A stretch of 64,000 bases of DNA from JBGPTK01 sp041497605 (GTDB taxonomy: Bacteria; Acidobacteriota; Terriglobia; Acidiferrales; UBA7541). This document shows positions 26,448 to 34,966 of the stretch, one piece after another (within the stretch, counting starts at the first letter, position 1; every line of letters begins with the position of its first letter). The translations under genes were made by a program, and so were the position numbers. The notes beneath the pieces were generated by a model. That model was not told the origin of the DNA and did not search any database. It worked only from the letters and a program-made list of their open reading frames with translations. The stretch covers positions 6,062 through 70,061 of the forward strand of contig JBGQGW010000001.1 of assembly GCA_041497605.1 (NCBI GenBank). The letters run 5' to 3'.

Positions 26448-28685
26448 ATGGAAGCAATCACCAACTCGAATCCTGAACTCGCCGCAGTCGTCGCTTCTCC
26501 TGCAAACGTGCAGGCGCCGGCGGCACAGGGTTCCAGCTCGCAATCGATCTTCACTGATTGCCTGGAGCGCGCGCTGCAGGACCAGGGCACGGCGGCTCAG
26601 CAAGACGGTTCGAGTACAGTTACCTCTTCGGCAAATTCCCAGAGTTCTTCAGCGACCGACTGCAGTCCAGCGCCCCGAATTCCGCAGATCGCCTCACAGA
26701 ATGCTTCTCAGAATTCAACTCCTGGTTGCGGTTCAACCTTGACTGTCAGAACTGGCGCAGGCGCGGCTTCGCGCAATCCCAAGCAAGGGCCGTCACAGAA
26801 ACAGTCCGCCGAAGCACCGGCGGCCGCGGGTGTAGCTCCTATGAGTGCGTCCGCGGTTCCCGTGCAGGATCCGATCATGGTAATCGCAGCGAATGTTGCC
26901 TCAACGGCACCGTTTCTTTCGGCGCTTCCCGTACCAGTTACTGTAGCGCCAGAGCCGGCCACCGAGCCCGTAATTGCCAAAGCGTGTGTAGCCGCTCAAT
27001 CGGGTGGCTTGTCTTCGGTGCTCACGACAAGTGATTTGGTTGCACCATCAAACATCTCCCCCAGTATTTGCGGAACACCCATCAGCAGCAAGCCCGCTGC
27101 GCTGAATCAAGGAAGTGCAAATTCACAGCCGGGCACGCCGGTGGTTGCGGGGTCGATGGTCGCGCAGGTTATGCCTTCTGCCGCGATGCCTACATTTCCC
27201 GCGGCAGCTCTGAACTCGAGCCCATCGAACCAAGCTCCAATGCCTGGGCAGGCCACGTCGGAACGGTCGGCAAAGAGCGACACCGGGACATCACCGAAAC
27301 TAAATCCATCCGTGAGTTCACCGGCGGCGCCGCCCGCTGCGCTGAATCAAGGAAGTGCAAATTTGCAGCCGGGCACGCCTGTGGTTGTGGGGTCGATGAT
27401 CGCGCAGCTTATGCCTTCTTCCGCGATGCCGATGGTTCCCGCGGCTGCTCTGAACATGAGCCTATCGAACCAAGCTCCAATGCCTGGGCAGGCCACGTCG
27501 GAACGGTCGGCAAAGAGCGACACCGGGACATCACCGAAACTAAATCCATCCGTGAGTTCACCGGTGGCGCCGCCTGAGAAGATAAGTGGAACAAACGATG
27601 TGACGGGTGGTCATACAATGGGAACGATAGTTCCGGATTCTTCCGATTCCAAGGTCGCCCTGAAGCACCTGGACAAATCGGTGGGCGATCCACAGACGAT
27701 TGAAAGTTCAACGCAGACTGTGCCATCGGCAGGTGTGGATCAGGCAGGAGAGCCGCAGACGCCGAGGGCATTCATCCATGCCATAGAAAAGCAGGTTGAA
27801 TCGAATGCGCCACAGAGTTCCATCGCGATTGGACACGATCCATCTTTGCAACCGACGTCCCATGCGGCAAAGACTGGTGGCGACTCTGCGCCTTCCGTGA
27901 GTCGCGAGTACTTGCATGTGCAAGGGCTCGAGCCAGCGAGCGCCCAGAAGAGCAGCGCGAACTCTGATTTCAATGGCAGCTCATCGAATACTTCCACCGG
28001 CCAGTCATCAGCGGTAGTGCCGCCAACCGTGGCCCACGGAATCGCGCCGGCCACGGAAACAAATTTTTCATCCCATATTGACAGTGCGCTCAACAGCGCA
28101 GCAACGAAGCAGGAAGTGGTCGCGACGGCATCGAATTCGTCCGGCACTCCGGCTACGAGTGGCAGCCCGGCAGCAGCAACTGGATCAGCAGTCACAGACC
28201 GGCGAGATTCGGAAGTGGCCTCGACCAGCCCCGCCTGGGACATGGTTTCGGCGCACGCTGAACGGCTGGTGCAAACCGCGCAGCTATCGCAGAACGCGGG
28301 ACAGGCCGAGATGCGGATTCATCTCAGCACCGAAGCGATGGGTTCGGTGGAGCTACGGACCACGGTTCAGCAGGATCACATCGCAGCGGCGATTACTGTA
28401 CAGAGAAGCGAGACGCAGGCCGCCTTGCTCGGTGAGTTGCCATCGCTCCAGCAAGCCCTGCAAAATCGACAACTTCAAATTGATCGGCTCGATATTAATT
28501 ACGGCGGACAGAATTCAGGAATGTCCGGACAAAACGAATCCAATTCGCAGAACGGCGGTTTCGAAAGTCCGCAGAATTCTTCCCGCAATTGGGCCCATGC
28601 GGACTCGGAGCCAGTGAGATCGGAATTCAGGGCCGAACTCGAAAGCGGCCTGGATGGCAGCAGAACTCTGAGCGTGCGCGCCTAG
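26448..28685 (+). CDS. fliK: Flagellar hook-length control protein FliK
   Basis: 745 residues. Residues 1-600 are a Ser/Ala/Pro/Gly-rich, poorly conserved stretch that includes an 80-residue tandem repeat; this is the secreted ruler part. The C-terminal Flg_hook domain (about 610-690) has MRIHLSTEAMGSVELRTTVQ, IAAAITVQRSETQAALLGEL and LQQALQNRQLQIDRLDI, which switch the export gate from hook to filament. Length is above many FliK proteins. It is the first gene of fliK-flgD-flgE. Confidence 0.9.
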   Translation: MEAITNSNPELAAVVASPANVQAPAAQGSSSQSIFTDCLERALQDQGTAAQQDGSSTVTSSANSQSSSATDCSPAPRIPQIASQNASQNSTPGCGSTLTVRTGAGAASRNPKQGPSQKQSAEAPAAAGVAPMSASAVPVQDPIMVIAANVASTAPFLSALPVPVTVAPEPATEPVIAKACVAAQSGGLSSVLTTSDLVAPSNISPSICGTPISSKPAALNQGSANSQPGTPVVAGSMVAQVMPSAAMPTFPAAALNSSPSNQAPMPGQATSERSAKSDTGTSPKLNPSVSSPAAPPAALNQGSANLQPGTPVVVGSMIAQLMPSSAMPMVPAAALNMSLSNQAPMPGQATSERSAKSDTGTSPKLNPSVSSPVAPPEKISGTNDVTGGHTMGTIVPDSSDSKVALKHLDKSVGDPQTIESSTQTVPSAGVDQAGEPQTPRAFIHAIEKQVESNAPQSSIAIGHDPSLQPTSHAAKTGGDSAPSVSREYLHVQGLEPASAQKSSANSDFNGSSSNTSTGQSSAVVPPTVAHGIAPATETNFSSHIDSALNSAATKQEVVATASNSSGTPATSGSPAAATGSAVTDRRDSEVASTSPAWDMVSAHAERLVQTAQLSQNAGQAEMRIHLSTEAMGSVELRTTVQQDHIAAAITVQRSETQAALLGELPSLQQALQNRQLQIDRLDINYGGQNSGMSGQNESNSQNGGFESPQNSSRNWAHADSEPVRSEFRAELESGLDGSRTLSVRA
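27093..27572 (+). repeat. 240-base in-frame tandem duplication in fliK
   Basis: Two copies start at CCCGCTGCGCTGAATCAAGG (27093 and 27333), exactly 240 bases or 80 residues apart. The second half of each unit, from CAAGCTCCAATGCCTGGGCA onward (27229 and 27469), is nearly identical in DNA, while the middle third differs at several codons. The pattern fits a duplication followed by local divergence or gene conversion. Confidence 0.92.
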
Positions 28686-28711
28686 CGGCACGCAACAGTA
28701 AAGGAGCGAAC

Positions 28712-29041
28712 ATGCAGATCAGTTCACTTTTAGATCTTATTCAACCGTCGCAGGCTAATGCGGCCAGCACAACGGGATCCCCGCCGGCAACACCGGCTAC
28801 GGGTGGAATCGACATCAATACTTTCTTAAAGCTGCTGACAACTCAGTTACAAGCACAGAATCCATTGAATCCAGTGAATCCGACGGATTTTGTCACGCAG
28901 CTTGCGCAATTCAGCAGCCTGGAGCAACTGATCGGTATTAGACAAGACATGGACAGCGCACTCACCAACCCAAGCGGCACAACCTCGAATACAACGCCGA
29001 GCTCAGCGCCATTGAACGCAGCGCCGGCCATTTCACACTAG
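28712..29041 (+). CDS. flgD: Short flagellar hook cap protein FlgD
   Basis: 109 residues from ATG 28712 with AAGGAG upstream; an in-frame start at 28589 lies inside fliK and is rejected. The conserved core DINTFLKLLTTQLQAQNPLNPVNPTDFVTQLAQFSSLEQLI is present. The C-terminal Ig-like and Fn3-like domains of long FlgD (about 220 residues) are absent; after residue 80 there is only a Ser/Thr/Pro tail. Short FlgD forms occur in other phyla. It scaffolds hook assembly. Confidence 0.9.
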   Translation: MQISSLLDLIQPSQANAASTTGSPPATPATGGIDINTFLKLLTTQLQAQNPLNPVNPTDFVTQLAQFSSLEQLIGIRQDMDSALTNPSGTTSNTTPSSAPLNAAPAISH

Positions 29042-29051
29042 GAGAATCACG

Positions 29052-30599
29052 ATGCCATCATTTTCTACTTCACTATCGGGACTGGATGCTGAATCGCAGG
29101 CGCTCTCTGTAATCGCCAATAACTTGGCAAACTTGAATACCACTGCCTACAAAGCTGCAACGCCCAATTTCCAGGATTTGTTCTACCAGCAGGTCGGGAC
29201 GAGCGGCAGCGGTGATCCGGTGCAGATTGGCGTGGGCGCCACTCTCTCCACAGTGGCCTCCAATTTCACGCAAGGCAGCATTGAATCGACCGGAGTGCCG
29301 ACCAACGTAGCGATTCAAGGAGACGGTTTCCTGATCGAGAACAAGGGTGGCCTGCAACTCTTTACCCGCGCCGGGAATCTCTCCGTGGGAGCCGATGGCG
29401 AGCTCAACGCAGCCGACGGCGGTGTCGTGCAGGGCTATGTGGCCCAGAACGGCGTGATTTCCGCGAGTCAAACACTGGGTCCACTTTCGATTCCGAATGG
29501 CCTGACGAATCCGCCGAGCGCAACCGGCGGTGTCGCACTTACGCTCAATCTCAATTCCGTAGCGGCTACGCCGGTGAGCGCGGCTAGCCAGCAGACCGGC
29601 TCGGGAATCGCGGCAGCCACTGTGCTCGCAACGGGCACCAAACTCATTCTAAGTGACGGCACAAACAACTTCAGCTACACCGCCGTTCTCGGGGACACGC
29701 TCGGGAACATCGTCACGGCGATGAGCGGGAATGCTAATTTCTCCTCTAGCCTCACAGGAAACTCGCTGAGCATCACGGCAACGAATGGCCGTCCGATCGT
29801 AATCTCGACGAACACTCTTACCGACGCAGCAGTTGGGAACCAGACCGAAGTGTTCGCTGGTACCGCCGCGCCTGTGACTGGCGGAGCATTCAGCACTCCG
29901 GTGCCGATCTTCGACGCGCTGGGCGCTTCGCACGTGCTGACATTCAGCTTTACGAAGACGGCACCCAATACCTGGGATTACTCGGTCACGATTCCTGCGG
30001 CCGACCTCGGACAAACCGGCAACCCAGTCGTAGTGAAAAGCGGGACGCTCAGCTTCGACGGCGCGGGCCAGTTGACCTCGCCAGTGGGAAATGTTACGGG
30101 CATTCCGATTGCCGGATTCACCGATGGAGCGAAAAACCAGACTTTTGACTGGAATCTCTACGACGCCAACAACTCGCCGCTGCTCACTCAGGTCGCTGGA
30201 CCTTCAGCTACTTCTTCGACGCGCCAGGACGGATTCGCCAGCGGGACACTGGTGAATTACAACATTCAGAACGATGGCGTGATCCAGGGTGTCTTCAGCA
30301 ACGGCCAGACCCTGGCCTTAGGGCAAATTGCCCTGGCTTCCTTCGCGAACGTCCAAGGTCTGCAGCGAAACGGCCAAAACGCCTATCTTGCCAGCCTGGC
30401 TTCGGGTTCGCCCAACGTTGGCACTCCGTCAACCGGTGGCCGAGGCAGCTTGGCTGGAGGCGCTCTGGAGCAATCCAACGTGGACATTGCCAAGGAATTC
30501 GCTCAACTGATCCTCGCCGAGCGAGGATACCAAGCGAACTCCAAGGCTGTGACCACCTTCGATGAAGTCACTCAGGAAGCTATCAACCTAAAACGTTAA
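29052..30599 (+). CDS. flgE: Flagellar hook protein FlgE
   Basis: 515 residues. N-terminal SFSTSLSGLDAESQALSVIANNLANLNTTAYKA, central variable beta domains (about 130-380), C-terminal GGALEQSNVDIAKEFAQLILAERGYQANSKAVTTFDEV. It polymerises into the hook. Ten bases after flgD, with AGGAG. A strong hairpin follows its stop. Confidence 0.95.
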   Translation: MPSFSTSLSGLDAESQALSVIANNLANLNTTAYKAATPNFQDLFYQQVGTSGSGDPVQIGVGATLSTVASNFTQGSIESTGVPTNVAIQGDGFLIENKGGLQLFTRAGNLSVGADGELNAADGGVVQGYVAQNGVISASQTLGPLSIPNGLTNPPSATGGVALTLNLNSVAATPVSAASQQTGSGIAAATVLATGTKLILSDGTNNFSYTAVLGDTLGNIVTAMSGNANFSSSLTGNSLSITATNGRPIVISTNTLTDAAVGNQTEVFAGTAAPVTGGAFSTPVPIFDALGASHVLTFSFTKTAPNTWDYSVTIPAADLGQTGNPVVVKSGTLSFDGAGQLTSPVGNVTGIPIAGFTDGAKNQTFDWNLYDANNSPLLTQVAGPSATSSTRQDGFASGTLVNYNIQNDGVIQGVFSNGQTLALGQIALASFANVQGLQRNGQNAYLASLASGSPNVGTPSTGGRGSLAGGALEQSNVDIAKEFAQLILAERGYQANSKAVTTFDEVTQEAINLKR

Positions 30600-30623
30600 G
30601 AACTCTTCTTAAACTCACAATAG

Positions 30624-30657
30624 CCCCGCTCCTTGCGTTCGCCCGTGAGGAGCGGGG
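30624..30657 (+). terminator. Hairpin after flgE
   Basis: CCCCGCTCCT (30624-30633) and AGGAGCGGGG (30648-30657) form a perfect ten-base stem with a 14-base loop, 24 bases after the flgE stop. No T-run follows (TCCCACC), so it may be an RNA-stabilising or weak terminator structure separating fliK-flgDE from fliL. Confidence 0.5.
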
Positions 30658-30830
30658 TCCCACCATTTCCTAGAAAATTCTAATGAGAGCGGCCCTATCT
30701 ATTTACGCATTCGCCGCGAACGGAGCGGCGGCTTTGGCGTGCCCCTGAGGGCGCCACCCTAATTCAATTTGTTTCAATCGATTGGAATACTCCTCTGATT
30801 TGCCGAATGAAATATTCGTGTGTTGCTCTT

Positions 30831-30846
30831 CGGCTCCCAAATTGCA
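30831..30846 (+). promoter_or_regulatory. Candidate sigma-54 promoter of fliL operon
   Basis: CGGCTCCCAAATTGCA has GG (30832-30833) and GC (30844-30845) ten bases apart and a perfect TTGCA -12 part; the -24 part departs from TGGCAC at two bases. Predicted start near 30857 lies only six bases before the fliL ATG, so the transcript would be essentially leaderless. It would drive a long unit to the MshEN gene. Confidence 0.5.
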
Positions 30847-30862
30847 CAACTTCTGATCGGCC

Positions 30863-31378
30863 ATGACCGACGAACAGACAGTTCCATCCAAGCCGGCAGT
30901 TGCGGCAAAAACAAATCAAAACACTGGGTCGAAAAAGATCGCTCTCGGAGTCGCGGTAGCCTTAATCCTCGCGATTGGGGGCGGCTGGCTTTACGTTCAT
31001 GGCCAACCTGGAACATCGGGAACGACGGAGTCCGAAGCCAAGGTGTTCCCGGTGGTCCATCTGGAGCCATTCGTCACCAATCTCGCCGGCGTAGCAAGCG
31101 AAAACTGTTATCTGAGATTGACAGTCGATCTCAGTCTCGAAAAGGAACAAGGGGATGGCGAAAAGAAAGAGACCGGGAAAGCCAATCCAAACAAGATTCC
31201 GGTAGCTCTGTTGCGCGACACAATTCTGCAGGTCATTGCCACTCGAACCGGAGAAGAACTCTTGACGGCAGACGGTAAGAACAAACTGAAGGCGGATCTG
31301 CTGAAAGCCCTTCAGGAACGAGCCCCACAGGCGGGTATTCGCGAAATTTATTTTACAGATTTTCTGGTGCAGAGGTAG
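30863..31378 (+). CDS. fliL: Flagellar basal-body associated protein FliL
   Basis: 171 residues: a short cytoplasmic N-terminus, one membrane segment (about 26-44, IALGVAVALILAIGGGW) and a periplasmic domain with VVHLEPFVTNLAG and DTILQVIATRTGEELLTADGKNKL. FliL forms rings around stators. No ribosome site precedes the ATG, in agreement with a leaderless transcript from the promoter at 30831. Confidence 0.9.
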   Translation: MTDEQTVPSKPAVAAKTNQNTGSKKIALGVAVALILAIGGGWLYVHGQPGTSGTTESEAKVFPVVHLEPFVTNLAGVASENCYLRLTVDLSLEKEQGDGEKKETGKANPNKIPVALLRDTILQVIATRTGEELLTADGKNKLKADLLKALQERAPQAGIREIYFTDFLVQR

Positions 31379-31381
31379 GCG

Positions 31382-31660
31382 ATGGCTGAAGCGGCGCTCG
31401 CGGGACCGCAACTTGTTCCCGATCCCGTGTCTGAGCGGTGGGCAGACGCAGAGCTGCTGCCGTGCCATTTCGATGTCGAAATTGCCGTACCCCAATTCAC
31501 AGTTCGCGACTTGTTCCATATAGAAGTTGGTTCGCTGGTCGAAACGCGATGGGCGCAGAGCGCCGACATTCCACTTCAAGTGAATGGACAATTGATCGGC
31601 TGGGGCGAATTTGAGGTTTCGGGAGATCACCTGGCAGTCCGCTTGACTGAGCTTTATTAA
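31382..31660 (+). CDS. fliN: Flagellar motor switch protein FliN (short form)
   Basis: 92 residues: a single SpoA (surface presentation of antigens) domain with LPCHFDVEIAVPQFTVRDLFHIEVGSLVE and IPLQVNGQLIGWGEFEV. FliN sits at the bottom of the C-ring. Four bases after fliL. A second, longer SpoA protein is encoded at 38887, so the C-ring here may use two FliN-type subunits. Confidence 0.85.
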   Translation: MAEAALAGPQLVPDPVSERWADAELLPCHFDVEIAVPQFTVRDLFHIEVGSLVETRWAQSADIPLQVNGQLIGWGEFEVSGDHLAVRLTELY

Positions 31661-31673
31661 AGAAAAGGAAATC

Positions 31674-31988
31674 ATGAGCAATATCGAAAACTCGCGATCG
31701 CAGTTGCCCGGCGGCCTGGTGCGATTCCTGCAAGCGCTGGTGCGCGAAGCGGCCGCATTGTTCCAGAAGTCACCTTTGTCGAGGATCGTGATCCGCAAGC
31801 GAGAGCGGCGGCTGCGGCTGTGCGAAACGGTGTCTCTGGGTGAAAAGCGAATCGTGGCCGTGGTGCAATGCGGCCACCAACAATTCCTTGTCGGCTGCGC
31901 CGGGAGTTCGATTGAGCTTCTGGCGACGCTGCAACCGGCGCGTCCTCCGGCGCTGCGTATCGCCCCGCTTGAATTCAAGACTCGTTAA
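31674..31988 (+). CDS. fliO: FliO-like protein without membrane segment
   Basis: 104 residues. The cytoplasmic FliO signature is visible: CETVSLGEKRIVAVVQCGHQQFLVGCAGSSIELLATL. No stretch long and hydrophobic enough for a membrane segment exists, although FliO normally has one at its N-terminus. Instead residues 1-30 form an amphipathic helix (VRFLQALVREAAALFQ). It lies between fliN and fliP, the normal place. FliO helps FliP assemble. Confidence 0.75.
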   Translation: MSNIENSRSQLPGGLVRFLQALVREAAALFQKSPLSRIVIRKRERRLRLCETVSLGEKRIVAVVQCGHQQFLVGCAGSSIELLATLQPARPPALRIAPLEFKTR

Positions 31989-31993
31989 TCAAA

Positions 31994-32770
31994 ATGGCTA
32001 AGGGAACGATGCGGAAAACAAATCTGATCCGAGGCGCCGTACTGCTCCTCGGCGTGGTATTGATCAGCGCCCTGAGTTCGCCGGTATTGGCTGCCCGGGG
32101 CCGGCAGACTCAAGCGATCTCCATCCCCGGGCTCAGCCCGCAAGCGGGATCACTTTCCTGGACCATCGTCCTGTTGTTTTCCGTTTTGACGCTGCTGCCG
32201 GCGATTCTGCTGGCCATGACGCCGTTCGTGCGCATTCTGGTGGTTTTTCACTTTCTGCGACAGGCGTTGGGCACGCAGACCGCACCGACAAATCAGACGC
32301 TCATTGGCCTGGCACTTCTGCTCACGTATTTCGTTATGGCTCCCGTGTGTGCCTCTGTGAATCAGGCCGCGATCGTCCCTCTGGAAAACGGTTCGATCAC
32401 GCCGTGGGAAGCGATCGAGCGTGGATCAGTACCGCTGAAAGCATTCATGCTGCACTTCGCGCGTGAAAAAGATCTGGCGCTTTTCGTCGAACTTTCGAAA
32501 GAGGCCCGGCCCCAGAAGGCTGAAGACCTCTCCATGCGCGTTGTTGCACCCGCTTACTTGATATCCGAATTGAAGACAGGCTTCCAGATTGGAGCGGTTT
32601 TATTCCTGCCCTTCCTGGTGATCGACATGGTGGTGGCTTCGGTCACGACATCGGTGGGCATGTTCCAGTTGCCGCCCGTCGTGATTTCGACACCTTTGAA
32701 GATTTTGCTCTTTGTGGTGATAGACGGCTGGAACCTGGTAGTCGGGTCATTGATGCACAGTTTTAACTGA
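31994..32770 (+). CDS. fliP: Flagellar export gate protein FliP
   Basis: 258 residues. Signal-like hydrophobic N-terminus (about 15-33) then export-gate helices with LLPAILLAMTPFVRILVVFHFLRQALGTQTAPTNQ and the C-terminal FLPFLVIDMVVASVTTSVGMFQLPPV. FliP forms the core pore with FliQ and FliR. ATG 31994 is six bases after fliO. Confidence 0.95.
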   Translation: MAKGTMRKTNLIRGAVLLLGVVLISALSSPVLAARGRQTQAISIPGLSPQAGSLSWTIVLLFSVLTLLPAILLAMTPFVRILVVFHFLRQALGTQTAPTNQTLIGLALLLTYFVMAPVCASVNQAAIVPLENGSITPWEAIERGSVPLKAFMLHFAREKDLALFVELSKEARPQKAEDLSMRVVAPAYLISELKTGFQIGAVLFLPFLVIDMVVASVTTSVGMFQLPPVVISTPLKILLFVVIDGWNLVVGSLMHSFN

Positions 32771-32779
32771 GGTGCGCTA

Positions 32780-33049
32780 GTGGAAATGTCGCAAGTCGTG
32801 GGGTTATCCCGTCAATGCCTGGAGGCAGCGTTTTGGGTGGTCTCGCCGCTGTTGCTCGCTGCTGTGTTCATCAGCTTGGCAATCAGCATCGTGCAGGTGA
32901 TGACTTCGATCCAAGACACGACAGTTTCGACCGTGCCACGGCTTGCGGCGGTTGGGGCTGTGGCCTTTTTGCTGATGCCATGGATGTTGCACCGGCTGGT
33001 GGTTTTCACGCTGCACTTATTCGGTGATTTTCGAGCCTACACGCGATGA
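32780..33049 (+). CDS. fliQ: Flagellar export gate protein FliQ
   Basis: 89 residues with two membrane helices (about 15-40 and 50-75) and the conserved ISIVQVMTSIQDTTVSTVPRL between them. GTG at 32780 or ATG at 32786 are possible starts. Gate subunit with FliP and FliR. Confidence 0.93.
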   Translation: MEMSQVVGLSRQCLEAAFWVVSPLLLAAVFISLAISIVQVMTSIQDTTVSTVPRLAAVGAVAFLLMPWMLHRLVVFTLHLFGDFRAYTR

Positions 33050-33064
33050 GGGGCGGAGTATCCG

Positions 33065-33838
33065 TTGAACGATAGCTTACAGCGGTTCTTGATGCAGGCA
33101 TTTCCAGTGGGGCTGCGCGTGGCCGGAGTGATGACATTCGCGCCGTTTCTGGGAAGCACGGCGATTCCTGTGCGAATGAAGGTGCTGCTGACCCTGGCCA
33201 TAACCGCCTTGCTGTTTCCAGTCGTCACGGTGCGCTCCGTGGCGATCAATGCCAGCAATTTGGTTCAGATCGGCGCCAGCGAGGCGTTTCTCGGCTTAGC
33301 CATGGGGCTGATGATTCAATTTGTGTTTGAAGCAATGCAAATAGCCGGCCAGGTACTGGGGTTCCAGCTTGGGTTTTCTCTTGGCAACATTATTGACCCG
33401 CTGAGCCAGGTCGACACGCCGGTTCTCGCCGTATTTCATCAGACGATCGCACTGCTGATCTTTCTGCAACTCGATGTGCATCACTGGATTCTACGCGCCC
33501 TGACAAATAGCTTCGAGCTTTTGCCGGTGGGCACGGCTCATCTGACCTGGCCCCTACTCGAACAGTTCATGAAGGGCGCGGCATCCATGTGGATGATCGG
33601 GGTTCAAATCGCCGCACCGGTCCTATTGGCCACCTTGATGACGGATGTGGCGCTCAGTTTCCTGGGCAAGATATCGCCGCAACTTCCGGTGCTGCTCATC
33701 GGCACGCCGGCGAAAAGCTTGATTGGATATTCGATCTTGATTGGAGTGATTGCTCTGTGGCCGACCATGCTGCAAACGCACTTTGCGAATGCGATTGCCT
33801 CGAGCGAAAGGTTCCTGCACCTGGCAGCGCAAAGGTAA
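33065..33838 (+). CDS. fliR: Flagellar export gate protein FliR
   Basis: 257 residues with about six membrane segments. TTG start at 33065. It has the typical FAPFLGSTAIPVRMKVLLTL and LGFQLGFSLGNIIDPLSQVDTPVLAVFHQ. One copy completes the FliPQR gate. Fifteen bases after fliQ, seven before flhB. Confidence 0.94.
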   Translation: MNDSLQRFLMQAFPVGLRVAGVMTFAPFLGSTAIPVRMKVLLTLAITALLFPVVTVRSVAINASNLVQIGASEAFLGLAMGLMIQFVFEAMQIAGQVLGFQLGFSLGNIIDPLSQVDTPVLAVFHQTIALLIFLQLDVHHWILRALTNSFELLPVGTAHLTWPLLEQFMKGAASMWMIGVQIAAPVLLATLMTDVALSFLGKISPQLPVLLIGTPAKSLIGYSILIGVIALWPTMLQTHFANAIASSERFLHLAAQR

Positions 33839-33844
33839 CGGACG

Positions 33845-34942
33845 ATGGCATCGGATAAGACAGAGAAAGCTACACCGCGAAGGCGAGAGAAGGCCAAGGA
33901 AAAAGGCCAAGTCTTACGCAGCCGGGAACTCACATCATCGCTCAGCCTCTTGGCCACCATAATCTTCATGGGATGGCAACCGTTGGGATTCTTGACGCCG
34001 TGGCGCTCCCTGTTCGTCAGCGCTCTGGATGCCGCTTCGCGAAGTGATTTGGGTTCTGCCTCACTGTTGCTGAGTTCGACAGTGCTGGTGGTGGCGCGCT
34101 GGGCTTTGCCGATTGTGGCGATCGCGTGGTCGGCATCTATCGCGCTTTCTTTTGCTCAGGGAGGCATCGTCTTCGCCCCGCAGGCGCTTACCCCGAATTT
34201 CAAGCGTCTCAATCCAATCACCAATCTAGGGAATGTTTTCTCGATCGCGGGATTCAGCAGACTGCTCAAATCGCTGGTTCCGTTCGGCGTGGTGCTTTAT
34301 TACTCCGGCGGGATTTTGATCCGTGAATGGAGTCATGTTGTCCACGCTTCTTCGTTGCCGGTGCGTCCGTTCATGGCGTTTGCGTTCGGCCGTTTGTTCG
34401 AAATCGCGTGGAAGTCATGTTTCATCATGCTGTTGTGGTCGGGCATCGATCACTTCCTGCAGCGCTGGCAACACGAAAAATCGATGAGGATGTCGAAGCA
34501 GGAAGTGAAACAGGAATCGAGAGATTCAGAAGGCAATCCGGAGATCCGCGTGCGGATCCGGCGCCTGCGCCGCGAATTGCGCCGCCGCTGGATGATCAAG
34601 GACGTTAAGAATGCCACGGTGGTGATCACGAATCCGAATCACTATGCCGTGGCGCTTCAGTATGAGCCGCAAAGCATGAAGGCTCCGCTGGTCATCGCCA
34701 AAGGGCAGAACCTGATCGCGCAGAAGATCAAACAATTCGCGCGCTGGAACGAAATTCCCATCGTGGAAAACAAGCCACTGGCCCAGGCGCTTTATAAAAC
34801 GGTGGAAGTGGGGCAGAGCATTCCAGGAAACCTGTACACGGGTGTCGCCGAAATTCTTGCTTTCGTGTATCGCGCCCAGGCGCGCATGCAGGCTCGCCCC
34901 GTACCGGCGTCAAGCAGGCCGCCCACGCCCGGTCCGCGTTGA
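33845..34942 (+). CDS. flhB: Flagellar export switch protein FlhB
   Basis: 365 residues. Four membrane segments follow the basic start DKTEKATPRRREKAKEKGQV. The self-cleavage site, usually NPTH, is NPNH at residues 263-266 (34631-34642), followed by YAVAL. Cleavage occurs after the Asn, so the substitution is next to the scissile bond. The C-terminal domain ends Pro-rich. FlhB selects substrates with FliK. Confidence 0.95.
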   Translation: MASDKTEKATPRRREKAKEKGQVLRSRELTSSLSLLATIIFMGWQPLGFLTPWRSLFVSALDAASRSDLGSASLLLSSTVLVVARWALPIVAIAWSASIALSFAQGGIVFAPQALTPNFKRLNPITNLGNVFSIAGFSRLLKSLVPFGVVLYYSGGILIREWSHVVHASSLPVRPFMAFAFGRLFEIAWKSCFIMLLWSGIDHFLQRWQHEKSMRMSKQEVKQESRDSEGNPEIRVRIRRLRRELRRRWMIKDVKNATVVITNPNHYAVALQYEPQSMKAPLVIAKGQNLIAQKIKQFARWNEIPIVENKPLAQALYKTVEVGQSIPGNLYTGVAEILAFVYRAQARMQARPVPASSRPPTPGPR

Positions 34943-34966
34943 AACGTGAAAGGAACTATCGAAACA

